Origin: Verrucomicrobiota bacterium
GTDB taxonomy: Bacteria; Verrucomicrobiota; Verrucomicrobiia; Limisphaerales; UBA11320
Assembly (NCBI GenBank): GCA_016199985.1
Contig: JACQFQ010000015.1
Coordinates: forward strand, 1-64,000
DNA: 64,000 nucleotides
Direction of reading: 5' to 3'
Shown: positions 35,226 to 45,087 of the stretch, in pieces
Position numbering within the stretch: position 1 is the stretch's first letter
Layout of the letters: each line of letters opens with the position of its first letter
Translations under genes and position numbers: made by a program
Notes under the pieces: generated by a model
What the model was told of the DNA's origin: nothing
The model's database searches: none
Seen by the model: only the letters and a program-made list of their open reading frames with translations

Positions 35226-35834
35226 CTATGGGGTGCGGATGGGCGCGCGCGACGCGTCGGGGATTTTCAAGACCTTTCCCACGCGCTTCATGAATGTCTC
35301 GAGCAGAATCCACATGGGCTGAAACAAAGCGCCTTCCCTCCCAACCAACGGCCCGAAGGGTTGGCATCCGAGATGTCGGTAGAAGGGCAGCTGGAGGGTG
35401 GTGCCGGAGAGCAGGCCGGCGTCCCGCCCGTGGGCCAGCGCGTGATGAACCAAGCATGACAACAGCAGCGCGCTCACGTGGGTGTGCCGGGCATCGGGCG
35501 CGACGGCAAGCAGACGAACCTCGCACCAGCGCCGTCCCTGCGGGATCATCGCGTCCAAATCCGGCAGCTTCTGATCGAGCGAGAAAGGGCGTCGATCGCG
35601 GTAGGCAATGGAGCCCAGCAGCAATCCGTCGCGCAGGCAGCCAAAGTACTGGTTTTCCTCGTGGAACCGATCCACCAGGCGCCGATCCGGACTTGGCGCG
35701 TGGTGGGGAATCTCCTCCACGAAGGTCCGGTACAACAGCGCCTGAACCTGGTCGATCTCGTCGGGCGTTTCCAACGCGCGACAAACGAGCCCCTCGGAGA
35801 GCCTCGACGCGAGAGTGGGATCGAATCGCGCCAT
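35226..35834 (-). CDS. GNAT-fold acyltransferase, 202 aa
   Basis: An acyltransferase of the GNAT fold. The acyl-CoA region reads WCEVRLLAVAPDARHTHVSALLLSCLVHHAL and the end is LQLPFYRHLGCQPFGPL, typical of GNAT strands 5 and 6. The long N-terminal part (ALLYRTFVEEIPHHAPSPDRRLVDRFHEENQYF) resembles N-acyl amino acid synthase-like members that use acyl-ACP. The substrate is unknown. The gene sits two bases after the Hsp70 stop and one base before the fusion gene, so all three are surely co-transcribed. Translation coupling is likely. Confidence 0.7.
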   Translation of the reverse strand: MARFDPTLASRLSEGLVCRALETPDEIDQVQALLYRTFVEEIPHHAPSPDRRLVDRFHEENQYFGCLRDGLLLGSIAYRDRRPFSLDQKLPDLDAMIPQGRRWCEVRLLAVAPDARHTHVSALLLSCLVHHALAHGRDAGLLSGTTLQLPFYRHLGCQPFGPLVGREGALFQPMWILLETFMKRVGKVLKIPDASRAPIRTP

Positions 35835-35836
35835 GT

Positions 35837-37768
35837 TCAGGAGACCGGCTTCGGCGGCATCGCCGAGCCCGCGCCGCTCACGAGGCCGCCCAGCACCTGG
35901 TCGAGCTGGTGCTCGGCAAGCGGGATGGTGACTGTGTCCAAGACCTTCAACGCGGCCTTCAGCCTGGCCGGATCGCCGATCTTTGTCTTTGGATCTTCCG
36001 TGGACAAAGCCTGCTCAACGCCGCCGATCGCGGCTTCCAACTGTTGACGGTAGTCGGGATCCAGATCCTTTTGAAACTCGGACATCGCCTTGCGGGTGGC
36101 GGGCAGGTCGGCGGCGGCCTTGATCTTGGCTTCGATCCACTGACGCGCGCGCAGATCGTCGAAGGCGTGCTCGACGGACTCCTCCACCATCTTCACCACC
36201 TCGGCATCGTCGACATCCACGGCGCTCTTCATCGCCACGATCTTCTGGCGGCCGGTTTTGATGTCGCGCGCGAGCGCGTGGAGGATGCCGTTGGCGTCGA
36301 TCTCAAACTGGACTCCCACGCGGGGCGCGCCCTTGGGCGCGGGCTCGAACTCGATCTCGAACCGGCCCAGGCTCCAATTGTCTTTTGATCTCTCCCGCTC
36401 GCCCTGCAGCACATGGATGAGCATGCTCTTCTGATTGTCGACCGCGGTGGTGAACATCTCGCCGGCCTTGGTGGGAATGGTGGAATTGCGTGGGATGATG
36501 ACGTTCATCAAGCCGCCAAAGGTCTCGATGCCCAGGCTGAGTGGAGTGACATCAAGCAGCAGCAGGTTCTTGAATCCTCCCGCGAGAATCTCGGCCTGAA
36601 TCGCTGCGCCCAGCGCGACGGCCTCGTCGGGGTTCTGGGACGTGTTCAACCTCGGTCCCTGCGACTCGTGATAATCGGAGCCCAATCGGAGATCGCACCG
36701 AGCCTCGTCGAACTCCGCGCAGCCAAACCACTCGGCCACCTTCCGCCGCACCAGCGGCATCCGGGTCTGGCCGCCCACGAGGATCACCTGGTTGAGATCC
36801 TTCGATTCGAGCTTCGCGTCCGCCAGCGATCGCAGGCAATGGATCTTCGTTCGATCGATGATGTCGGAGGTCAGGCGCTCCAGTTCCTCGCGAGTGAGCG
36901 TGTGGCTGAAGCTGAACTGAGGCGTGAGGAACGGCAACTGGATGAGCGTCTCGGCATCGATCGACAGGCGGATCTTCGCCTGCTCCGCGGATTCGCGAAG
37001 ACGGGACATGAGGCCCGGGTCGCGCGCCGCGTCGGGGCCTCCGGCTTCCACGATCCTGGCGGCGAGAAACTCGACGATCCTGCGATCCAGGTCATCGCCG
37101 CCCAATCGGGTGTTGCCGTGCGTGGCGAGCACTTGGAAGACGCCTTGATTCAGCTCCAGGATTGACAGATCGAATGTGCCGCCGCCCAGGTCGTAGACCG
37201 CGATTCTGGAGCGCTCCTGCAATCGGTCCAGGCCGTAGGCCAGCGCGGAGGCGGTCGGCTCGTTCACGATGCGCTCAACGGTCAGGCCGGCCAGCTCCCC
37301 GGCTCGAATGGTCGCATTGCGCTGCGCGTCGTTGAAATAGGCGGGCACGGTGATCACCGCTCGGGTGACGGATTCCCCCAGCGCCGCCTCGGCGTCGCGC
37401 TTCAGCTTCTTGAGGATCTCGGCGGAGATCTCCTCGGGCAGCCAGGCGCGTCCATGAATGTCCAATGTGACCGGGCCGCCGCCCTCGCCCCTGACGGGAT
37501 AGGAGACGACCATTTCTTCCCGCGCGATCTCCGCGCCCCGGCGGCCCATGAAGCGCTTGACGGAGTAAACCGTCTCCGCGGGCTTGAGAACGCGAACGTG
37601 GTTCGCCTTGCGTCCGACGATCGGCTCCTGTCCGGGTCCGGGGAGATGCACCACTGACGGCGTGAGACGCTGCCCTTCCGCGTCGGCCAGGACGCACGGA
37701 ATCCCGCTGTCCACAATCGCAACAAGGGAGTTCGTGGTGCCCAGGTCAATGCCGACAATTCTGCTCAT
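35837..37768 (-). CDS. Hsp70-family chaperone (DnaK paralogue), 643 aa
   Basis: An Hsp70 with the full ATPase domain: [17 protein letters not shown] at the start, [23 protein letters not shown], the phosphate loop [18 protein letters not shown] and [22 protein letters not shown]. The substrate-binding part begins [22 protein letters not shown]. The segment between WFG and [15 protein letters not shown] is longer than usual (about 25 extra residues). The lid is short and lacks the DnaK EEVD-type tail. No DnaJ or GrpE gene lies nearby, so this is probably a specialised paralogue. The ATG at 37768 excludes 12 upstream codons. It heads the GNAT/fusion/epimerase group, 88 bases after argB. Confidence 0.9.
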   Translation of the reverse strand: MSRIVGIDLGTTNSLVAIVDSGIPCVLADAEGQRLTPSVVHLPGPGQEPIVGRKANHVRVLKPAETVYSVKRFMGRRGAEIAREEMVVSYPVRGEGGGPVTLDIHGRAWLPEEISAEILKKLKRDAEAALGESVTRAVITVPAYFNDAQRNATIRAGELAGLTVERIVNEPTASALAYGLDRLQERSRIAVYDLGGGTFDLSILELNQGVFQVLATHGNTRLGGDDLDRRIVEFLAARIVEAGGPDAARDPGLMSRLRESAEQAKIRLSIDAETLIQLPFLTPQFSFSHTLTREELERLTSDIIDRTKIHCLRSLADAKLESKDLNQVILVGGQTRMPLVRRKVAEWFGCAEFDEARCDLRLGSDYHESQGPRLNTSQNPDEAVALGAAIQAEILAGGFKNLLLLDVTPLSLGIETFGGLMNVIIPRNSTIPTKAGEMFTTAVDNQKSMLIHVLQGERERSKDNWSLGRFEIEFEPAPKGAPRVGVQFEIDANGILHALARDIKTGRQKIVAMKSAVDVDDAEVVKMVEESVEHAFDDLRARQWIEAKIKAAADLPATRKAMSEFQKDLDPDYRQQLEAAIGGVEQALSTEDPKTKIGDPARLKAALKVLDTVTIPLAEHQLDQVLGGLVSGAGSAMPPKPVS

Positions 37769-37856
37769 GCGCGCCGAGAATGCCAGGAACGCCGGTCGGC
37801 GCAAGCGCGCGGCCGACTGTGTTTTGGAGAAGGGTTGATCGGCGCAAGGATTCCGC

Positions 37857-38732
37857 TCACCTCACCACTTCAGTTCCGATGCCCTTATCGGTAAGGATCT
37901 CGAGAAGCACGCTGTGCGGGACGCGCCCGTCGACGAAACTCACCTTGTCCACTCCGGCTTGGATCGCGGCGACCGCGCTGTCGACCTTGGGGATCATCCC
38001 TTTGTCGACAACTCCATCCTTTTTCAGGGCGGGCACCTCCGAAACCTCGAGATGGGTGATGACTGTCGCGGGATCCTTCGGATCGCGCATGAGGCCCGGG
38101 ACGTCGCTCATGAAAACGAGACGCCGGGCCTTCAACGCGATCGCCACTTGGGCGGCCGCGACGTCGGCGTTGCAGTTGTGAACCCGGCCATCCTCGCCCA
38201 AGGCAGTGGGGCTGATCACCGGAGTGATTCCCTCGCGCAGGCACTGGGCCAGCGGTTCCGTGTTCACGGAAACCACCTCGCCCACATACCCGATGTCGAT
38301 CGCTTCTCCGCCAGCGCCAGCCAGCGCGAGACGGCGGCACCGGAGAATGTCCGTTCCGGCAAAACCCCGCGCCCGCCCGCCCAGTTCGTTGATTGTTCTC
38401 ACGACTTCGGGATTGATTTCGCGCGACAGGACCTGGTCGACAACTTGCGCCGTCGCCTCGTCGGTCACCCGCTGTCCCTGGATGAACTGCGCCTTCACGC
38501 CCGACTTCTCCATCGCCCGTGTGATCGCCTTGCCGCCGCCATGCACCACCACCGGATGGATGCCGATGGCCCTGAGGAACACGATGTCCCGGGCGACGCC
38601 CTGTCGCAGGGCGGGATCAGGTGAATCCATAAAGCTCCCTCCGTACTTCACGACGAAGGTCGCGCCGTGAAACCGCAGGATATAGGGGAGAGCCTCGAGC
38701 AAGGTCGCGGCCTTGGTGATCAGTTCGTTCAT
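37857..38732 (-). CDS. argB: Acetylglutamate kinase, 291 aa
   Basis: Catalyses the second step of arginine synthesis, phosphorylating N-acetylglutamate. The amino-acid kinase motifs are present: [11 protein letters not shown] with the catalytic Lys, [46 protein letters not shown] and a C-terminal [22 protein letters not shown] use ATG 38732 ([18 protein letters not shown]), the standard family start with the N-terminal helix; that helix is a hallmark of hexameric, arginine-inhibited enzymes, so feedback inhibition by arginine is possible. The gene lies 25 bases downstream of argJ in the same direction, so the two arginine genes form an operon. Confidence 0.96.
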   Translation of the reverse strand: MNELITKAATLLEALPYILRFHGATFVVKYGGSFMDSPDPALRQGVARDIVFLRAIGIHPVVVHGGGKAITRAMEKSGVKAQFIQGQRVTDEATAQVVDQVLSREINPEVVRTINELGGRARGFAGTDILRCRRLALAGAGGEAIDIGYVGEVVSVNTEPLAQCLREGITPVISPTALGEDGRVHNCNADVAAAQVAIALKARRLVFMSDVPGLMRDPKDPATVITHLEVSEVPALKKDGVVDKGMIPKVDSAVAAIQAGVDKVSFVDGRVPHSVLLEILTDKGIGTEVVR

Positions 38733-38757
38733 GTGCCAGTGGAAGGAAAAAGGACGT

Positions 38758-40122
38758 TCAACCGCCCATCGAAGCAGGATCGCCGACATCGCCCTTGTTG
38801 AACTCGACATACTCCTCGGTGAGATCCGCGGCGTAGATCAGCGCGGCCGCGCGACCGAGGTTGAGTCGGATGCGCAGGTCGAAAGCCTTGGACGCTACGG
38901 ACGCGCAAAGCTCGCGAAACGACGCGGCGGTCGGCTTGCCTTTCTTGAGGGACCACAGGATTTTCCGGCTGCCGGGAGCGCTGTACCCGATGTCCACCTT
39001 CTCCTCCACCACGCGCGCGGCGCTGTAGCCCAGAGCGTCGATGATGCGCCCCCAGTTCGGGTCGCCGCCATGCCAGCTCGTCTTGACCAGCGCGCTGTTG
39101 GCCACCGCCCGCGCGGCGGCATCGGCGTCGGACGCCGAGCGCGCGCCCTCGACGCGCACCGTCACAAACCGCGTCACCCCTTCGCCGTCCCGAACGATCA
39201 TGTGCGCGAGGCTGAGACAGACATGGTTGAGGGCCTCTTGAAATGCAAGCGCGTCGCCCGAGCGCTTCCCGGTCGACGGGAACCGCCGGGCGGTCAGGGG
39301 AGCGTTCCCCGCGAGCCCGTTGGCGAGCGCGAGCACCGTGTCATTCGTGCTCATGTCTCCGTCCACAGTGATGCGGTTGAAACTGCGGGCGACAGCTTCC
39401 CTCAGCGCGGCCTGCAGGCCGGCGGGCTCGATGGAGGCGTCGGTCGTGATGAAGCAAAGCATCGTCGCGTGGAGCCCCTGGGGCAAGGCGGCGGGCCTGG
39501 CGCCTGTCGCGGACATGCCCGGCTGAATCATTCCCGCGCCCTTGCAGATGCCTCCGATCCGGACGCGCCGCCCATCGATCAGGAACTCCACCGCGATCTG
39601 CTTGGCCTGGGTGTCGCTCGTCATGATGGCCTCGGCGGCCTCGTCGGCGCGCTGAAGATCGGCGCTCAGCAATGGAATGACAGCGTCGATGCCCGCGCGA
39701 ACGTTCTCCATGGGAAGACGCACGCCGATGCGCCCGGTGGATCCGACGAACACCGCGCGTTCGGGGAGGCCGAGCCTCCCGGCGACGCGCGCGGCCATCT
39801 CGGACGCGTCCTGGAGCCCTTGGGGGCCGGTGCAAGCGTTGGCGTTGCCGGAGTTCACTATGATGGCCTGGCCCAGTCCGTGGCGGACACGGCGCGCGCA
39901 GAGCCTCACGGGCGCCGCGCAGATCTGGTTCGTGGTGAACATGCCGGCGACCGCCGCGGGAGTCTCGGACACTATCACCGTCAGGTCGCGCTTCTGGCCC
40001 TTGTTGGAGCCTTTGCCCGTGCCCAGCCGCTTGATGTCGCAGAAAACGCCGGCGGTCCTGAAGCCCCGGGGAGCGACAATGGATCCGGGGACGGCGGTCA
40101 GTTTGGATTTCATCGGTGCCAT
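38758..40122 (-). CDS. argJ: Bifunctional ornithine acetyltransferase/N-acetylglutamate synthase, 454 aa, with an insertion before the cleavage site
   Basis: ArgJ transfers the acetyl group from N-acetylornithine to glutamate in cyclic arginine synthesis. It is made as a precursor that cleaves itself before a catalytic Thr. Family motifs are clear: FRTAGVFCDIKR, AIIVNSGNANACTG, GSTGRIGVRLPME, TSDTQAKQ, and after the site TVDGDMSTNDTVLALANG. The usual continuous motif KG.GMI.PNMATML is interrupted here. KGAGMIQP is followed by about 15 extra residues (GMSATGARPAALPQGL) before HATMLCFITTDA, where the nucleophilic Thr is about residue 220. The insertion is in frame. The start is ATG 40122; ATG 40113 is also possible. 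It is the first gene of the argJ-argB unit. Confidence 0.93.
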   Translation of the reverse strand: MAPMKSKLTAVPGSIVAPRGFRTAGVFCDIKRLGTGKGSNKGQKRDLTVIVSETPAAVAGMFTTNQICAAPVRLCARRVRHGLGQAIIVNSGNANACTGPQGLQDASEMAARVAGRLGLPERAVFVGSTGRIGVRLPMENVRAGIDAVIPLLSADLQRADEAAEAIMTSDTQAKQIAVEFLIDGRRVRIGGICKGAGMIQPGMSATGARPAALPQGLHATMLCFITTDASIEPAGLQAALREAVARSFNRITVDGDMSTNDTVLALANGLAGNAPLTARRFPSTGKRSGDALAFQEALNHVCLSLAHMIVRDGEGVTRFVTVRVEGARSASDADAAARAVANSALVKTSWHGGDPNWGRIIDALGYSAARVVEEKVDIGYSAPGSRKILWSLKKGKPTAASFRELCASVASKAFDLRIRLNLGRAAALIYAADLTEEYVEFNKGDVGDPASMGG

Positions 40123-40240
40123 GAATGATTGCCCGCGGGAGCGCCGCGAGGCCCGCCATTCCATGTCGCGCGCCGAAAAATGCAACGGGAAATTTTCATT
40201 CCGCCTTGTTTGCGAGCCGGCCGCTTGATATCTCCGCGGC

Positions 40241-40660
40241 GTGAAACTCTCCGTGAAAAGCGACTACGCCGCGCGCGCCGTCCTCGCCCTTGCCCGTCGC
40301 TACGGCGAATCGCGCGCCATGAAGATCGAGGAGCTGGCCGCCGCGAACGGTATTCCCGCGAACTATCTGGTCCAAATCCTGATCGAGCTCAAGGCGCGGA
40401 ACATTGTTCGCAGCCTCCGAGGCAAGGAGGGAGGCTATCTTTTGGCCCGGCCTCCCCGCAGCATCACCCTGGGCGAGGTCCTCCGCTGCATCCACGGCCC
40501 CATGTTTGAAACCTCGTCGGCGGAATCAGGATCCTACCCCCCCGAACTGCGCGACGCATGGAAGCGGATCCAGGAAGGAATGGATCAGCTGACGGATTCG
40601 ATCCACTTTGAAAAGCTCGTGGAAGAGGGCGCGGCGAAGCGGAGCATGTATTACATCTGA
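40241..40660 (+). CDS. Rrf2-family transcriptional regulator, 139 aa
   Basis: A winged helix-turn-helix protein of the Rrf2 type: KSDYAARAVLALARRYGE at the start, the recognition region IEELAAANGIPANYLVQILIELKARNIV and the wing RSLRGKEGGYLLARPP. The three-Cys cluster of IscR/NsrR iron-sulfur sensors is absent (only one Cys, in CIHGPM), so it probably senses something else, like CymR. Translation starts at GTG 40241. It is divergent from argJ (118 bases between) and just upstream of the ilvB attenuator, 16 bases before the -35 box. It may regulate itself, argJ or sulfur/amino-acid genes; no operator was identified. Confidence 0.9.
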   Translation: MKLSVKSDYAARAVLALARRYGESRAMKIEELAAANGIPANYLVQILIELKARNIVRSLRGKEGGYLLARPPRSITLGEVLRCIHGPMFETSSAESGSYPPELRDAWKRIQEGMDQLTDSIHFEKLVEEGAAKRSMYYI

Positions 40661-40676
40661 GCGCCCGAAAACCGGC

Positions 40677-40705
40677 TTGACCCCTCCCCTCCTGGCGACT
40701 ACTTT
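40677..40705 (+). promoter_or_regulatory. Sigma-70-type promoter of the ilvB leader
   Basis: TTGACC (40677-40682), 17-base spacer, TACTTT (40700-40705). Transcription would start near 40712, only about five bases before the leader-peptide ATG. The position directly upstream of a complete attenuator supports the call. Confidence 0.7.
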
Positions 40706-40716
40706 CGACCCCGCAA

Positions 40717-40803
40717 ATGAGTCCCTTGCGCACAGTCTCTGTCCCCGGCGTTCTGGTGGTCGTCGTAGTACCCCGGCGCACCGGAGGGACTTGTCGCCAG
40801 TGA
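40717..40803 (+). CDS. Valine-rich ilvB leader peptide, 28 aa
   Basis: An ATG-to-TGA frame of 29 codons with the core GVLVVVVVP: one Leu and six Val codons within the stretch at 40750-40770, five Val being consecutive (GTG GTC GTC GTA GTA). This is the control-codon pattern of branched-chain amino-acid leader peptides. The start lies about five bases behind the predicted transcription start, so there is no ribosome site and translation may be leaderless. It ends exactly where an attenuator needs the ribosome to stop, inside segment 2 of the RNA structure. Ribosome stalling here under valine shortage should turn on ilvB. Confidence 0.82.
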   Translation: MSPLRTVSVPGVLVVVVVPRRTGGTCRQ

Positions 40804-40853
40804 CCGCTGATTTCGACAAGAACCCACGGCTGATCCCAGTCGTGGGTTTTTTT
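40741..40853 (+). promoter_or_regulatory. Transcription attenuator of ilvB with mutually exclusive hairpins
   Basis: Pause hairpin 1:2: GTCCC (40741-40745) with GGGAC (40786-40790). Antiterminator 2:3: CTTGTCG (40790-40796) with CGACAAG (40814-40820), extended by GGG (40786-40788) with CCC (40823-40825). Terminator 3:4 uses 40821-40848. Segment 2 is shared by the first two and the 5' arm of the terminator by the last two, so only one state can form. Valine codons lie between the two arms of hairpin 1:2. Confidence 0.8.
40821..40853 (+). terminator. Attenuator terminator upstream of ilvB
   Basis: AACCCACG / CGTGGGTT perfect 8-bp stem extended by a G-T wobble and CTG/CAG, four-base loop ATCC, then a run of seven T (40847-40853). 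It lies 45 bases before the ilvB ATG, so it must be read through for expression. Confidence 0.92.
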
Positions 40854-40897
40854 ACGCCCACGAGGGTGAACGCCGAACAACACGCCGAAGCAAAGCT

Positions 40898-42772
40898 ATG
40901 AGCAAGACCGCAACAGCCGCCGCCAGGAAGAAGAGCGCAGCGAACGTCCGCCAGGAAATCGGCCCCGCGCAGCTGGGCCGCGACATCCTGGTCGAGGCGC
41001 TCGAGCGCGAAGGCGTCGAGGTCATCTTCGCGTACCCCGGCGGGGCGAGCATGGAGATCCACCAGTCGCTCACCCATTCGAAGAAGATCCGCACCATTCT
41101 GCCCCGTCACGAGCAGGGCGGATCCTTCGCCGCCGAAGGCTACGCCCGCGCGAGCGGAAAGCCCGGCGTCTGCATGGCGACCAGCGGGCCGGGCGCCACA
41201 AACCTCGTGACCGCCATCGCCGACGCCTACATGGACAGCGTCCCGCTGATCGCGATCACCGGCCAGGTCCCGCAGGTCATGATCGGCAAGGGCGCGTTCC
41301 AGGAGACGGACTTTTTCGGCATGACCCTCCCGGTCGTGAAGCACAGCTATCTCATCACGGACATCAACGATATCCCGCGCGTCGTGAAGGAGGCGTTCCA
41401 CATCGCGCAGTCGGGCCGGCCCGGCCCCGTCGTGATCGACTTCCCCAAGAATCTTCAGCAGAGCAAGACCCAGCCGGTCTGGCCCGCGTCCGTGGACCTG
41501 CCCGGCTACCCCGAGCCCAAGAAGGCCGACGACATTGTGCTCAACGAGATCCTCGGGCTGATCGAAAAGGCCGAGCGCCCCGTCCTCTACGTCGGCGGAG
41601 GCGTCATCACGGGCGAGGCCTCCAAGGAGCTGGTGGAGTTCGCGGAGCGCGCGCGAATCCCGGTCACCACGACGATCATGGGCGTGGGCGCATTCCCCGA
41701 AACGCACGAGCTTTCGCTGCGATGGCTGGGCATGCATGGCGCGGCCTACGCGAACTGGGCTGTCAGCGGAGAGTTCGAGGCGCGACGAGATCCGACGAAG
41801 CCCATGGTGAAGCTGAAAGAGGGCGCGGACCTCCTGCTCGCGTTTGGCGTGCGATTCGACGACCGCGTCACGGGCAAGGTCGACAAGTTCTGCGAAACCG
41901 GAACGATCGTTCATGTCGATATCGATCCTTCCGAGCACAACAAGAACCGGAAGGTGCAGCTCGCCATCCAGAGCGACGTGAAGTATCTGCTGCGCCGGCT
42001 GAACGAGATGACGAAGCGCCGACCGATCTCCAAGAAATTCACGGCGTGGCACCAGCAGATCGCCGAGTGGAAGGAGCGCGCCCCCCTGGCCTTCCGCGTC
42101 ACGGAGGAAGTGATCACCTCCGACCATATGAAGGACCATCTCGCCGGACGCGAGCACGAGGTGATCCTGCCCCAGCACGCCATCGCGCTGCTCTACGAAC
42201 TCACCGGCGGCGAAGCGATCGTCACCACAGGCGTCGGACAGCACCAGATGTGGGCGGGCCAGTGGTACAAGTTCAAGCGCGCGCGCCAGTTCATCACCAG
42301 CGCGGGATTGGGCGCGATGGGCTTCGGATATCCGGCGGCTCTCGGCGCGAAGGTGGCTCATCCCGACAAGCAGGTCGTCGACATCGACGGCGATGGCTCC
42401 TTCATCATGAATGTTCAGGAGCTCGCGACCGCGCATATCGAAAACATCGCCGCCAAGGCGCTGCTCCTGAACAATCAGCACCTCGGAATGGTGATGCAGT
42501 GGGAGGACAATTTCTTCGCCGGCAACCGGGGCCACACCTACCTGGGCGATCCCAAGAACCGGCCCCAGATCTATCCGGATTTCGTCAAGATGGCGGAGTC
42601 CTTCAATGTCCCGGCGGAGAGGGTCATGCTGAAGAGTCAGCTGCGCGCGGCGATGAAGCGGATGCTCGACGCCGAGACGCCCTACCTCCTCGATGTGATC
42701 ACGCCCTACAGCGAGCATGTGCTTCCATTCATCCCCGCCGGCCGAACGGTCGCGGACATGATCTGGAAGTGA
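40898..42772 (+). CDS. ilvB: Acetolactate synthase large subunit, 624 aa
   Basis: Thiamine-diphosphate enzyme of valine, leucine and isoleucine synthesis that condenses pyruvate to acetolactate. Motifs: [19 protein letters not shown], the catalytic Glu in [20 protein letters not shown], the quinone-type FAD region and the ThDP/Mg motif [18 protein letters not shown], then [18 protein letters not shown]. At 624 residues it is longer than usual because of a 20-residue basic N-terminus. The regulatory small subunit ilvN and ilvC are not in the window. Expression is controlled by the valine-rich attenuator just upstream. cutA begins two bases after its stop. Confidence 0.96.
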   Translation: MSKTATAAARKKSAANVRQEIGPAQLGRDILVEALEREGVEVIFAYPGGASMEIHQSLTHSKKIRTILPRHEQGGSFAAEGYARASGKPGVCMATSGPGATNLVTAIADAYMDSVPLIAITGQVPQVMIGKGAFQETDFFGMTLPVVKHSYLITDINDIPRVVKEAFHIAQSGRPGPVVIDFPKNLQQSKTQPVWPASVDLPGYPEPKKADDIVLNEILGLIEKAERPVLYVGGGVITGEASKELVEFAERARIPVTTTIMGVGAFPETHELSLRWLGMHGAAYANWAVSGEFEARRDPTKPMVKLKEGADLLLAFGVRFDDRVTGKVDKFCETGTIVHVDIDPSEHNKNRKVQLAIQSDVKYLLRRLNEMTKRRPISKKFTAWHQQIAEWKERAPLAFRVTEEVITSDHMKDHLAGREHEVILPQHAIALLYELTGGEAIVTTGVGQHQMWAGQWYKFKRARQFITSAGLGAMGFGYPAALGAKVAHPDKQVVDIDGDGSFIMNVQELATAHIENIAAKALLLNNQHLGMVMQWEDNFFAGNRGHTYLGDPKNRPQIYPDFVKMAESFNVPAERVMLKSQLRAAMKRMLDAETPYLLDVITPYSEHVLPFIPAGRTVADMIWK

Positions 42773-43078
42773 CATGAAGCGCCCCCCGAGCCAGTGCCGA
42801 GTCTGCCTCGTCACCGCTCCGGATCTCCGGACCGCCCGACGCCTGGCGCGGGCGGTCCTCGAACGCCGGCTCGCCGCGTGCGCCAACATCCTCCCATCAA
42901 TGGAGTCGCACTATTGGTGGGAGGGAAAGCTACAGAAGGGTCGCGAGGTTCTGATTCTCTTCAAAACCACGCAGGCCCGATGGGCGGCCTTTCGCGCCGC
43001 TGTCAAGGCGCTCCATCCCTACGACACGCCGGAGATCATTGCCCTCTCCGTGGGTTCCGGCTATGAACGCTACCTCAA

Positions 43079-44233
<1,155 letters not shown>

Positions 44234-44243
44234 GCGCGGGCGC

Positions 44244-44993
44244 TCACGCGATCCGCATCGTGAGGCCGCCGTCGATCGTCATCGTCTCACCCGTGATGTA
44301 GTCGTTCTTCACCAGTTCCGCAATCACGCTGGCCACCTGCTCCGGCGTGCCCTCGCGACGGAGCGGAATGCGTTGCTCCAGGTTGAGCTTGCGTTGCGCC
44401 TCGGTCATCTGGGCGTGGAACGCGGTGCGAATCACGCCGGGCGCCACGCAGTTGACCCGGATGTTGTCGTTGGCGAACTCGCGGGCCAGAGCGCGGGTGA
44501 ATTGCGGGAGGGCGCCCTTGGCGACTTGGTAGGCGACGTTGGTGATGATCCCGCGGATGCCCGCTGTCGACGAAACGAGGATGATGGCGCCTTCCTTTCT
44601 GGCGCGGATCAGCGGCACCGCGGCGCGACAAAGGTAAAACACGGCGCTCAGATGAACATCGAGGGCCGCATGCCAGTCCTCGGGCTTGATCTCCAACAAG
44701 CCGCCGGGGACCGGGCCGCCCGCGGAGTGGACCAGGATATCCAGTCCGCCCAAGGCTCGGGCCGAGTCGCGAACCAAACCCTCGGCGCAAGGGCCGGTCG
44801 CGAGATCCGCCGCGATAAATTCCGCCCGTCGGCCCAGCTTTCGAATCGCGGCGAGCGTGGAGGCCGCTTCGTCGCTGTCCTTGCGGGCGTTGATCGCCAC
44901 ATCGCATCCCTCGCGAGCCAGCGCCAACGCCGCCGCCGCGCCAATGCCGCGTGTGCCCCCCGTGATCAGGGCGCATTTTCCATGAAGAATCAT
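44244..44993 (-). CDS. Short-chain dehydrogenase/reductase (FabG-like), 249 aa
   Basis: A classical SDR. The cofactor loop is ALITGGTRGIGAAAALA, an Arg/Lys after strand 2 (NARKDSD) points to NADPH, the strand-4 motif is VHSAGG and the active site is SSTAG with YQVAK. The end NDYITGETMTIDGGLTMR matches 3-oxoacyl-ACP reductases and sugar or polyol dehydrogenases. I use ATG 44993, where the family sequence begins; the long upstream open frame is not coding. It converges on the C39 gene, and the POT transporter gene ends 95 bases upstream in the same direction. The exact substrate is unknown. Confidence 0.87.
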   Translation of the reverse strand: MILHGKCALITGGTRGIGAAAALALAREGCDVAINARKDSDEAASTLAAIRKLGRRAEFIAADLATGPCAEGLVRDSARALGGLDILVHSAGGPVPGGLLEIKPEDWHAALDVHLSAVFYLCRAAVPLIRARKEGAIILVSSTAGIRGIITNVAYQVAKGALPQFTRALAREFANDNIRVNCVAPGVIRTAFHAQMTEAQRKLNLEQRIPLRREGTPEQVASVIAELVKNDYITGETMTIDGGLTMRIA

Positions 44994-45087
44994 GGCGGAA
45001 TCTGCGCTGGGTTCCGCGCCGGGTTCAAAACAAAAAAATCCTCCTCGTTTCCTTCGTTTGCTTCTCCGGAATCCGATTCCCGGTTCG

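Noticed and set aside
38713..40128. 471-codon open frame opposite argJ
   Set aside because: Antisense to a clear enzyme with all family motifs; Arg/Gly/His-rich shadow.
40717..40897. T-box riboswitch upstream of ilvB
   Set aside because: No T-box consensus is present, and the leader contains an open frame with Val codons, so ribosome-mediated attenuation explains the region better.
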